Assembly (NCBI GenBank): GCA_025458865.1
Contig: JALORP010000003.1
Location: 1 to 64,000, forward strand
From: Steroidobacteraceae bacterium
GTDB lineage: Bacteria; Pseudomonadota; Gammaproteobacteria; Steroidobacterales; Steroidobacteraceae
DNA length: 64,000 nucleotides
Direction of reading: 5' to 3'
Position numbers and translations under genes: made by a program. The first letter of the stretch is position 1; every line of letters begins with the position of its first letter. Of the stretch, positions 17,153 to 26,011 are shown piece after piece. Below the pieces are notes generated by a model. It was not told where the DNA came from. It saw only the letters and a list, made by a program, of their open reading frames with translations, and ran no database searches.

Positions 17153-17998
17153 GTGACGCCCGCTCAACCCGCCGCCGGGCCGGGCCTTCGGGCCCGGCTC
17201 GGCGCTTTCGTGGAGCACCCACGGTTCACGGCGACAATCACGGCGCTGATCATCGTCAACGCCGTCACCCTTGGGCTCGAGACCTCGCCGGCCGCGGTGG
17301 CCACAACGGGTGACCTGCTGTTCGCGCTGGACCGCGCGATCCTGGCCGTGTTCGTCGTCGAGCTGCTGCTGCGGATGGCCGCCCACGGACCGCGCTTCTT
17401 CCGCGGGGGCTGGAACTGGTTCGACCTCGTCGTCGTCGGCATCGCGCTGCTGCCGGCGACCGGCCCGCTGTCGGTGCTGCGCGCGCTGCGGGTGCTGCGG
17501 GTGCTGCGGCTCGTCTCGGTGGTGCCCGAGATGCGCATGGTGGTCGAGTCGGTGGCCCGCTCGCTGCCCGGGCTCGGCTCCATCGCGCTGTTGCTGATCG
17601 TGTTCTTCTATGTGTTCGCGGTGATGGCGACCAAGCTGTTCGGCGACACCCATCCGCAGTGGTTCGGCCACATCGGCGGCTCGCTGTTCTCGCTGTTCCA
17701 GGTGATGACACTCGAGAGCTGGACCACTATCGCCCGGGGCGTGATGCAGTCGCATCCCTGGGCATGGCTGTTCTTCCTCGCCTTCATCCTGGTCGCGACG
17801 TTCACCGTGCTGAACCTGTTCATCGCCGTGATCGTCAACGCCATGCAGGAGCAGCACGCGGCGCAGGTCCGCGCCGGCACCGCAGAGCCGACTCCCGCCG
17901 AGCGCCTCGAGAGGGAGGTCCGCGCGCTGCGCGAGGAACTCGCCGTGCTGCGGGACGCGCTCCCCCGGCAGCCGGGCGCGGGACCGCCGCGTGCGTAA
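17153..17998 (+). CDS. Voltage-gated sodium channel, BacNaV type
   Basis: A 281-residue single-domain ion channel that should form tetramers. Six membrane segments are visible: S1 25-44, S2 57-77, S3 88-103, S4 105-124 with gating Arg at 110, 113, 116 and 119, S5 about 140-162 and S6 206-230. The selectivity filter reads TLESW (186-190) after FQVM, the signature of sodium-selective NaChBac relatives. The C-terminus (247-270) is a coiled coil of Leu, Glu and Arg that would hold the tetramer. The GTG at 17153 is taken as start, because longer upstream frames are the shadow of htpX. It overlaps the next gene by 8 bases. Confidence 0.9.
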   Translation: MTPAQPAAGPGLRARLGAFVEHPRFTATITALIIVNAVTLGLETSPAAVATTGDLLFALDRAILAVFVVELLLRMAAHGPRFFRGGWNWFDLVVVGIALLPATGPLSVLRALRVLRVLRLVSVVPEMRMVVESVARSLPGLGSIALLLIVFFYVFAVMATKLFGDTHPQWFGHIGGSLFSLFQVMTLESWTTIARGVMQSHPWAWLFFLAFILVATFTVLNLFIAVIVNAMQEQHAAQVRAGTAEPTPAERLEREVRALREELAVLRDALPRQPGAGPPRA

Positions 17999-19535
17999 CC
18001 TGGTCGTCGTCCTCGGCGACCAGCTCGACCGCGACGGGAGCGCGCTCGCAGGCTTCGACCCGGCGAAGGATGCGCTGTGGATGGCCGAGGTGGCCGAGGA
18101 GAGCGAGCACGTCTGGTCGCACAAGGCGCGGATCGCGCTGTTCCTGGCGGCCATGCGGCATTTCCGGGACGCGCAGGCCGCGGCGGGCCGTCCGGTGCAC
18201 TACCGGGAGCTCGACGGGCACGCCGCACCAGGCCTCGCCCAGGCGCTCGCCGAAGACCTGCCCCGGCTGCGCCCGGAGAAGGTCGTGCTGGTGCGCCCCG
18301 GCGACTTCCGCGTCGCGCAGGCGCTCGCCGCCGCCGTGCGCGAGGCCGGCGTGGCCCTCGAGGAGCGCGAGGACGCCCACTTCCTCTGCAGCGTGGCGGA
18401 TTTCGCGGGCTGGTCCGACGGCCGCAAGGAGCTGCGGCTCGAGTTTTTCTACCGCTGGATGCGCAAGCGCACCGGCCTTCTGATGGACGGCGACCAGCCG
18501 GCCGGCGGCGCGTGGAACTTCGACGCCGAGAACCGCGCCAGCTTTCCGAAGGCCGGCCCGGGGCCGCTGCGGTCCCCGGTCGCGTTTCCGCCGGACGCGA
18601 CCACGCGCGCGGTCATCGAACTCGTGGAGCGGCGCTTCGCGTCCCATCCCGGCTCGCTCGGGCGCTTCGACTGGCCGGTGACTCGCGACGATGCCCTCGC
18701 GGCCCTCGAGGACTTCATCGAGAACCGGCTGCCCGGATTCGGCCGCTACCAGGACGCGATGTGGTCCGGCGAGCCGTGGCTGCAGCACTCGCGGCTCTCG
18801 GCGGCGCTCAATCTCAAGCTGCTGTCGCCCCTCGAGGTGTGCCGCGCGGCCGAGCGGGCCTTCCGCGCGGGCCGGGTCCCGGTCGCGGCGGCCGAGGGTT
18901 TCATCCGGCAGATACTCGGCTGGCGCGAATACGTGCGCGGGATCTACTGGCGGCACATGCCGGGGTACCTGGAGCGCAACGCGCTCGGCGCACGCGAGCC
19001 GCTGCCGCGTTTCTACTGGACCGGCGAGACCGGCATGGCCTGCCTCGCCGACACGCTGCGCCAGACGCTCGAGCTGGGCTACGCCCACCACATCCAGCGG
19101 CTCATGGTGACGGGCCTGTTCGCACAGCTCCTTGGCGTCGAGCCGCGGCAGGTCCACGAGTGGTACCTGGCCGTCTACGTGGACGCCGTGGAGTGGGTCG
19201 AGGCGCCGAACGTCCTCGGCATGTCGCAGCACGCGGACGGCGGCCTCATGGCGAGCAAGCCCTACGTGGCCACCGGCAAGTACATCTCGCGCATGAGCAA
19301 CCACTGCGGCGGCTGCCGCTACGACCCCGCCCTTTCAACCGGACCGCGCGCCTGCCCGTTCACGACCCTCTACTGGGACTTCCTCGACCGGCATGCCGCG
19401 CGCTTTCGCGAGCACCCGCGCCTCGCCCTGCAGGTCCGCAACCTCGACCGGCTGGACGAATCCGCGCGGGCGGCGATCCGCGAACGGGCGGGTGAACTTC
19501 GCAGCCGCATCGCCGCGGGAGACGGGACGCCATGA
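17991..19535 (+). CDS. Iron-sulfur bacterial photolyase/cryptochrome (FeS-BCP, PhrB type)
   Basis: A 514-residue flavoprotein of the FeS-BCP group, whose studied members repair (6-4) photoproducts with light. The N-terminal Rossmann domain (LVVVLGDQLD) suits a ribolumazine-type antenna. The helical FAD domain follows (WREYVRGIYWRHMPGY, then HHIQRLMVTG). All four [4Fe-4S] ligands are seen: C351, C439, C442 and C455; their spacing equals that of Agrobacterium PhrB. Start is GTG 17991 inside the end of the channel gene, so expression is probably coupled to it. It is followed after 34 bases by a second photolyase gene. Confidence 0.93.
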   Translation: MRNLVVVLGDQLDRDGSALAGFDPAKDALWMAEVAEESEHVWSHKARIALFLAAMRHFRDAQAAAGRPVHYRELDGHAAPGLAQALAEDLPRLRPEKVVLVRPGDFRVAQALAAAVREAGVALEEREDAHFLCSVADFAGWSDGRKELRLEFFYRWMRKRTGLLMDGDQPAGGAWNFDAENRASFPKAGPGPLRSPVAFPPDATTRAVIELVERRFASHPGSLGRFDWPVTRDDALAALEDFIENRLPGFGRYQDAMWSGEPWLQHSRLSAALNLKLLSPLEVCRAAERAFRAGRVPVAAAEGFIRQILGWREYVRGIYWRHMPGYLERNALGAREPLPRFYWTGETGMACLADTLRQTLELGYAHHIQRLMVTGLFAQLLGVEPRQVHEWYLAVYVDAVEWVEAPNVLGMSQHADGGLMASKPYVATGKYISRMSNHCGGCRYDPALSTGPRACPFTTLYWDFLDRHAARFREHPRLALQVRNLDRLDESARAAIRERAGELRSRIAAGDGTP

Positions 19536-19569
19536 CGCAAGGCCCGGCCCGCCTGCCCGGAGGAGCTTC

Positions 19570-21006
19570 TTGAGCACCGCCCTCGTCTGGTTCCGCCGGG
19601 ACCTGCGCCTCACCGACCAGCCGGCCCTCGCGCAGGCGCTCGCCGCGGCCGACACCGTCATCCCCGTGTATATCCACGCGCCGCATGAGGAAGGCGCCTG
19701 GGCGCCTGGAGCCGCGAGCCGCTGGTGGCTCCACCACAGCCTGGCGGCGCTCGAGACCGAGCTGCGCGTGCGCGGCAGCCGGCTCGTGCTGCGCGAGGGC
19801 CCGGCGCTGGCCGCGCTCGAGGCGCTCATCGCCGAGACCGGCGCGACGGCCGTGTTCTGGAACCGCCTCTACGAGCCCGCCGTGATCGCCCGCGACAAGG
19901 CCGTTAAGCAGGCGCTCGCGGAGCGCGGCATCGAAGCGGTGTCCTGCAACGGCCACCTGTTGTTCGAGCCCTGGACCATCCGAAACGGCGCCGGCGATCC
20001 CTACCGCGTCTTCACGCCTTTCTGGAAGGCCTGCACTGCAGAGCTCGGCACGGTACCCGCGCCGCTGCCCGCGCCCGAGCGCCTGCCCGCCGTTCCGCCG
20101 GCCGTCGCGAGCCTCGGGCTCGCGGCACTCGGACTCCTGCCGAAGATCCGCTGGGACGCGGGGCTCGCCGCGGCCTGGCTGCCCGGGGAGGCAGGCGCGA
20201 TGGCCACGCTCAGCCAATTCGTCGAGGAGGCCATCGGCGCCTACGACGTGGACCGCAATCGCCCGGACCTCCCGGGCAGCTCGCGGCTGTCGCCCTACCT
20301 GCACTTCGGCGAGCTCTCGCCCCGGCAGGCGCTGGCCGCCGCGAGCGTCCCGGGCGTCGGCGACTCGGCCGGCGCCGCGTCGTTCGTGCGCGAGCTCGGC
20401 TGGCGCGAGTTCGCGCATCACCTGCTGTTCCACTTCCCCCACACCCCCGACGAGCCGCTCGACGCGCGGTTCGCGGGCCTGGCCTGGCGCGAGGATCCGG
20501 CGGAACTGGAGGCCTGGCGGCGCGGCCGGACGGGCTACCCCATCGTCGACGCGGGCATGCGCGAGCTGTGGGCCACCGGCTGGATGCACAACCGGGTGCG
20601 GATGATCGTCGCTTCGCTGCTCACCAAGAACCTGTTCGCGCACTGGCGCCACGGGGCCCGGTGGTTCTGGGACACGCTGGTGGATGCGGACCTGGCCAAC
20701 AACACCCTCGGCTGGCAGTGGACGGCCGGCTGCGGCGCGGACGCGGCGCCCTATTACCGGATCTTCAACCCCTTGCTGCAGGCCGAGAAGTTCGACCCCG
20801 GCCGCGCCTATATCCGCCGCTGGGTGCCCGAGCTGGCGGCCCTGCCCGACAAGTACGTCCACTGCCCCTGGCAGGCCCCGGCCGAGGTCCTGCTGGCCGC
20901 GGGCGTCCGCCTCGGGCAGGATTACCCCCTTCCCATCGTGGACCCGCGCTCGAGCCGCGACGACGCGCTACGGCGCTTCGAGGGCTTGAAGCGTCCTGGA
21001 CAATAG
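19570..21006 (+). CDS. phrA: CPD deoxyribodipyrimidine photolyase, class I
   Basis: A 478-residue light-driven repair enzyme for cyclobutane pyrimidine dimers. It begins STALVWFRRDLRLTDQPAL, the class I start, and keeps the FAD-binding region (RLSPYLHFGELSPRQ, FVRELGWREFAHHLLFHFP), the substrate pocket (GWMHNRVRMIVASLLTKNL) and the Trp electron-transfer chain segment WQWTAGCGADAAPYYRIFNP. Start is a TTG at 19570 with GGAGGAG at the right distance; longer in-frame extension back to 19393 lies inside the previous gene. A GC-rich hairpin follows directly after the stop. Confidence 0.95.
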   Translation: MSTALVWFRRDLRLTDQPALAQALAAADTVIPVYIHAPHEEGAWAPGAASRWWLHHSLAALETELRVRGSRLVLREGPALAALEALIAETGATAVFWNRLYEPAVIARDKAVKQALAERGIEAVSCNGHLLFEPWTIRNGAGDPYRVFTPFWKACTAELGTVPAPLPAPERLPAVPPAVASLGLAALGLLPKIRWDAGLAAAWLPGEAGAMATLSQFVEEAIGAYDVDRNRPDLPGSSRLSPYLHFGELSPRQALAAASVPGVGDSAGAASFVRELGWREFAHHLLFHFPHTPDEPLDARFAGLAWREDPAELEAWRRGRTGYPIVDAGMRELWATGWMHNRVRMIVASLLTKNLFAHWRHGARWFWDTLVDADLANNTLGWQWTAGCGADAAPYYRIFNPLLQAEKFDPGRAYIRRWVPELAALPDKYVHCPWQAPAEVLLAAGVRLGQDYPLPIVDPRSSRDDALRRFEGLKRPGQ

Positions 21007-21007
21007 C

Positions 21008-21029
21008 CGGCCGGCGAATCCGGCCGTTT
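21008..21029 (+). terminator. Hairpin after phrA
   Basis: CGGCCGG, loop CGAAT, CCGGCCG, then TTT, starting 2 bases after the phrA stop. A short intrinsic terminator or attenuator between the repair genes and the lipid operon. The T-tract is short, so read-through is likely. Confidence 0.55.
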
Positions 21030-21078
21030 GTGCAGGACGAACAGGCGCCTGAGTGTGCTTTTCCGGAGACCCGTCGGC

Positions 21079-21614
21079 ATGAAGACCCGTACCCTTCCCG
21101 CCCTCGCCCTGCTGGCCGCCGCCTGGCTCTCGTTGCCGGCCCTGGCCGCCGAGCTGCCGCCGCGCGTCAACGCCGACGGCTTCGAGCTGAAGCCGGTAGG
21201 CAAGGGACGCCTGACCTGGCTCGGTTTCGGCATCTACAGGGCTGGATTGTGGACGCCGGACGGCCGCTTCGAGGACTTCGCGCCGGGCGGGCCGGTGGCG
21301 CTTTCCCTGTCATACGAGCGCGCCTTCAGCCGTGCGCAGCTCATCGAGATCACGACCGGCGAGTGGACCCGGCTGGGGCTCGCCACGCCCGCCCAGCGCG
21401 ACAGCTGGGCCCGGGCGATCGAGGGCTTCTGGAAGGACGTCCGCAAGGGCGACAACATGACCGCCGTGGTCGTTCCCGGCGGGGAGACCCGTTTCTATGA
21501 CGCCACCGGCCTCGTGGGGCGCGTGACGGATCCCGCCTTCGGCCCCGCCTACCTGCGCATCTGGCTCGACCAGCGCAGCGCCGTGTCCGAGCTGCGCGTC
21601 GCCCTCCTCGGCGA

Positions 21615-21618
<4 letters not shown>
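21079..21618 (+). CDS. Secreted chalcone isomerase-like protein
   Basis: A 179-residue protein with a signal peptide (about 1-23, cleaved after PALA) and a chalcone-isomerase-like domain: LPPRVNADGFELKPVGKGRLTWLGFGIYRAGLW, then a long helix and FYDATGLVGRVTDPAFGPAYLRIWLD. Bacterial members lack plant-type flavonoid chemistry; the fold binds fatty acids in plants. It is expected in the periplasm. The start chosen (ATG 21079) begins the signal peptide. It overlaps the desaturase gene by 4 bases and heads a five-gene lipid operon, so fatty-acid or lipid binding is a reasonable inference. Confidence 0.8.
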
Positions 21619-22570
<952 letters not shown>

Positions 22571-22574
<4 letters not shown>

Positions 22575-23848
22575 GGATCGCAGTCGTCGGCTCGGGCATC
22601 GCCGGGCTCACCGCGGCGGCGGGGCTCGCCGCCCGCCACGACGTCACGGTGTTCGAGGCCGATGCCTGGGTGGGCGGCCACACGCACACCGTGGACGTCG
22701 AGGAGGACGGGCGGACGGTCGCCGTGGACACCGGATTCATCGTCTTCAATCACTGGACGTACCCCAACTTCATCGCGATGCTCGAGCGGCTCGGCGTGGG
22801 CTGGCAGCCGTCGAACATGAGCTTCAGCCTGCAGTGCGAGCGCACGGGGCTCGAGTACAACGGCACGTCGGTCAACTCCCTGTTCGCCCAGCGCCGCAAC
22901 CTGCTGCGTCCCTCGTTCCTGCACATGATCTGGGAGATCCTGCGCTTCAACCGCGAGGCGCCGCGCTTCCTGGCGGAGCAGGACGAGACCACGACGCTCG
23001 GCGAGTGGCTGGCGGCGCGCGGCTTCGGCCGGAATTTCACAGAGCAGTACGTCGTGCCCATGGGGCGCGCGATCTGGTCCGCCGAGGAAGAGGCCATGCT
23101 GGGCTTCCCGGCCCGCTTCTTCATCGACTTCTTCCAGCGCCACGGCTTCCTGTCGGTGGACAACCGTCCGGTCTGGCAGGTGGTGCGGGGCGGTTCGCGC
23201 GAATACGTGCGCGCGCTGCTGGCCTCCTGCCGCCTCGACGTGAGGACCTCGTCCCCCGTCGCCGCGGTTCGCCGCCTCCCGCACGAGGTCGTGCTGCGCA
23301 CCGCCGGCGGCGAGACGCTGCACTTCGACGCGGTCGTCCTGGCCAGCCACAGTGACCAGGCGCTGGCCATGCTCGAGGACCCGAGCGCGGCCGAACGCGA
23401 GATCCTGTCGGCCTTCCCCTACGTCGCGAACGACGTGATCCTGCACACGGACGACTCCGTGCTGCCGAAGCGGCCGCTGGCGCGCGCCGCCTGGAACTAC
23501 CACCTGCGCCGGAACCCGGCGAGCGGCGTGGCGGTCACCTACGACATGAACGTGCTGCAGTCGCTCGACGCCCGCCGCCGCTACCTGGTGTCGCTGAACC
23601 TCGGCGATGCGATCGACCCGCGGACCGTCATCGAGCGCTACAGCACGAGCCACCCCGTGTATACGCCCGGGGGCTTCGCCGCCCAGAAGCGCCACGCCGA
23701 GATCAGCGGCGTCCGCCGCACGTTCTACTGCGGCGCCTACTGGCGCTACGGGTTCCACGAGGACGGCGTGGTCAGCGGCCTCGCCGCGCTCGATCACTTC
23801 AACCGCTGGGAAGCCGATGCACAGCAGCCTCTACCGCGGGTGGGTTAG
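22571..23848 (+). CDS. FAD-dependent oxidoreductase (amine-oxidase fold)
   Basis: A 425-residue flavoprotein. The N-terminal dinucleotide motif is [16 protein letters not shown], followed by [15 protein letters not shown] and [15 protein letters not shown], typical of the amine oxidase/protoporphyrinogen oxidase-like group found beside DUF1365 and cyclopropane synthase genes. The C-terminus closes the FAD site ([17 protein letters not shown]). In Rhodobacter, relatives in such clusters belong to the singlet-oxygen response and to furan fatty acid synthesis; whether this one does is inference. Start ATG 22571 overlaps the desaturase stop; the end overlaps DUF1365 by 32 bases. Confidence 0.88.
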
Positions 23849-24608
23849 GCATCGCAGGCTGACGGACGGCGGCAACCGCTTCCGCTACCGCCTGTTCATG
23901 GTCTACCTCGACCTGGCCGAGCTTCCCGGCGTGTTCGACGGCCACCCGCTGTGGTCGACACGGCGGCCGGCGCCGGCGTGGTTCCGGCGCGCCGACTACC
24001 TCGGGCCCGCCGAGCTTCCGCTCGACGAGGCGGTGCGCAGGAAGGTCGAGGCCGAGTCCGGCCGCCGCCCGGGCGGACCCATCCGCATGCTCACGCACCT
24101 GCGGTATTTCGGCTACTGCATGAACCCGGTGACGTTCTACTACTGTTACGACCAGGAAGGTCGAGAGGTCGAGTTCATCGTCGCCGAGATCAACAACACG
24201 CCCTGGGACGAACGCCATGCCTACGTGCTCGACGCGAAGGCCGCGCCGGCCGAACACGGCGTCCACCGCTTCGGCTTCGGGAAAGCCTTCCACGTCTCGC
24301 CCTTCCTGCCCATGGACATGGACTACGACTGGCGCTTCTCGTCGCCGGGCGAGGCCCTGCACGTGCACATGGAGAACTTCCGCGAGGGCGAGCGCGTGTT
24401 CGACGCGACGCTGGAGCTGAAGCGCGAGCCCATCACCACGGCCTCGCTCACGCGCGCACTTGCCGCCTACCCCTTCATGACGCTGAAGGTCGTGGCCATG
24501 ATCTACTGGCAGGCCCTGCGGCTCTGGCTCAGGCGCACGCCCTTCTTCCCGCATCCCGGCGGCGGCAACGCAGCCGCGCCGCCCGACGAACGGAGCCCAG
24601 CCCGATGA
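23817..24608 (+). CDS. DUF1365 family protein
   Basis: A 263-residue protein that begins [14 protein letters not shown] and has the family core [21 protein letters not shown], then [17 protein letters not shown] and [15 protein letters not shown]. The biochemical role is unsettled. The family nearly always lies between an FAD oxidoreductase and a cyclopropane-synthase-like methyltransferase, as here. A C-terminal hydrophobic helix ([17 protein letters not shown]) may touch the membrane. Start ATG 23817 lies 32 bases inside the oxidoreductase gene; the end overlaps the methyltransferase ATG by 4 bases. Confidence 0.9.
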   Translation: MHSSLYRGWVRHRRLTDGGNRFRYRLFMVYLDLAELPGVFDGHPLWSTRRPAPAWFRRADYLGPAELPLDEAVRRKVEAESGRRPGGPIRMLTHLRYFGYCMNPVTFYYCYDQEGREVEFIVAEINNTPWDERHAYVLDAKAAPAEHGVHRFGFGKAFHVSPFLPMDMDYDWRFSSPGEALHVHMENFREGERVFDATLELKREPITTASLTRALAAYPFMTLKVVAMIYWQALRLWLRRTPFFPHPGGGNAAAPPDERSPAR

Positions 24609-25894
24609 AGCCCACCATCGTCCCCGCCGCCGAGGCACGGCGCATCGCCCCCGGCCCGATCCAGGCGCTCGGGCGGCGCGTCATGACGGGCCACCTGGCC
24701 CACGTGCCCGAAGGGCAGCTGACGATCGTCGAGGACGGCGAGACCCTGACCTTCGGCCGGCGGACCGCGACCTGCGGCCTCGCGGCGACCATCGAGGTTC
24801 GGCATCCGCAGTTCTGGGCGGACGCCGCCTTCGGCGGCACGGTCGGCGCCGGCGAGGCCTATATCCGCGGCGACTGGGCCTGCGACGACCTCACGGCGCT
24901 GGTGCGGCTGATGGTCGTGAACCGCGACGTCATGAACGCGATGGACTCCGGCTTCGCCATCGTGACGGCGCCGCTGCGACGCATCCTGCACTGGCTCAAC
25001 CATAACAGCCCCGAGGGCAGCCGGCGCAACATCGCCGCGCACTACGACCTCGGCAACGACCTGTTCCGGCTCTTCCTCGACGAGACCATGGCGTATTCCT
25101 GCGGCATCTTCGAGACGCCGCAGTCGACGCTGCACGAGGCCTCGCTCGCCAAGTTCGACGCGGTCTGCCGCAAGCTGGACCTCAGGCCGGGCGAGCGGCT
25201 GGTGGAGATCGGCACCGGCTGGGGTGGGCTCGCGCTGCACGCCGCGAAGCACTACGGCGCGCAGGTGACGACGACGACCATCTCGCGCGAGCAGCACGAC
25301 TGGGCGGCGGAGCTGATCGCCCGCGAGGGCCTGTCCGACCGGGTCACCCTGCTGCTCGAGGACTACCGGGACCTGAAGGGCCGCTACGACAAGCTGGTGT
25401 CCATCGAGATGATCGAGGCGGTGGGGCACCGCTATCTCGACACCTACATGGGCAAGCTGTCCTCGCTGCTCGAGCCCCACGGAGCGGCGTTGATCCAGGC
25501 CATCACGCTGCAGGACCAGTACTACGAGGACGCGCTGAAGTCCGTGGACTACATCCAGCGGTTCATCTTCCCGGGCAGCTTCATCCCGTCCGTGACGGTG
25601 ATCCTGGAGTCCATGCGCCGCTCGACGGACCTCAAGCTCTTCCACCTCGAGGACATCGGCCCGCACTACGCCACCACGCTGCGTGCCTGGCGCGAGCGCT
25701 TCATGGCGCGCCTGCCCGAGGTGCGCGCGCTCGGCTACCCGGATGAGTTCATCCGGATGTGGGAGTTCTACCTCTGCTACTGCGAGGGCGGCTTCCTGGA
25801 GCGCCAGCTCGGCGACGTGCACCTGCTTCTCACGAAGCCCCGCTGCCGCCGCCCGGCGATCGCCAGCGTAGGGGCCGTCCCCATTTCCGGCTGA
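24605..25894 (+). CDS. Cyclopropane-fatty-acyl-phospholipid synthase family methyltransferase
   Basis: A 429-residue SAM-dependent enzyme that adds a methylene or methyl to double bonds of phospholipid acyl chains. An N-terminal lipid-binding domain (25-115) precedes the Rossmann domain: SAM motif [15 protein letters not shown] near 200, [14 protein letters not shown], and [14 protein letters not shown] near 275. The end carries [23 protein letters not shown]. Next to a desaturase, FAD oxidoreductase and DUF1365 it may make methylated or furan precursors rather than simple cyclopropanes. Its last residues (about GAVPISG) are encoded by a GGGGAC-type repeat, so the natural C-terminus may once have been different. 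Confidence 0.92.
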   Translation: MKPTIVPAAEARRIAPGPIQALGRRVMTGHLAHVPEGQLTIVEDGETLTFGRRTATCGLAATIEVRHPQFWADAAFGGTVGAGEAYIRGDWACDDLTALVRLMVVNRDVMNAMDSGFAIVTAPLRRILHWLNHNSPEGSRRNIAAHYDLGNDLFRLFLDETMAYSCGIFETPQSTLHEASLAKFDAVCRKLDLRPGERLVEIGTGWGGLALHAAKHYGAQVTTTTISREQHDWAAELIAREGLSDRVTLLLEDYRDLKGRYDKLVSIEMIEAVGHRYLDTYMGKLSSLLEPHGAALIQAITLQDQYYEDALKSVDYIQRFIFPGSFIPSVTVILESMRRSTDLKLFHLEDIGPHYATTLRAWRERFMARLPEVRALGYPDEFIRMWEFYLCYCEGGFLERQLGDVHLLLTKPRCRRPAIASVGAVPISG

Positions 25895-26005
25895 CAGCTC
25901 CGACAGGGCACCTGCCTTGAACGGAAATGGGGACCGTCCCTTTCGGCGACAGTCCCCAGGCATTTCCACCGGACGGGGACCGTCCCCTGCGGGGACAGGC
26001 CCCTC
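25871..26005. repeat. Cluster of GGGGAC/GTCCCC inverted repeats (REP-like)
   Basis: A large inverted repeat pairs 25871-25890 (GGGGCCGTCCCCATTTCCGG) with 25922-25940 (CGGAAATGGGGACCGTCCC) across a 31-base loop. It is followed by GCGACAGTCCCCAGGCATTTCC and by GGGGACCGTCCCCTGCGGGGACAGGCCCC up to 26003. The first arm lies inside the methyltransferase gene. Such units are known from REP-type families mobilised by RAYT transposases; no such transposase is nearby. The hairpin could also terminate both converging transcripts. Confidence 0.65.
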
Positions 26006-26011
26006 GCTGCT

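Noticed and set aside
17991-21078. ECF sigma (RpoE-ChrR type) promoter ahead of the photolyases or the lipid operon
   Set aside because: No TGATCC-type -35 with a fitting -10 was found in the accessible gaps.
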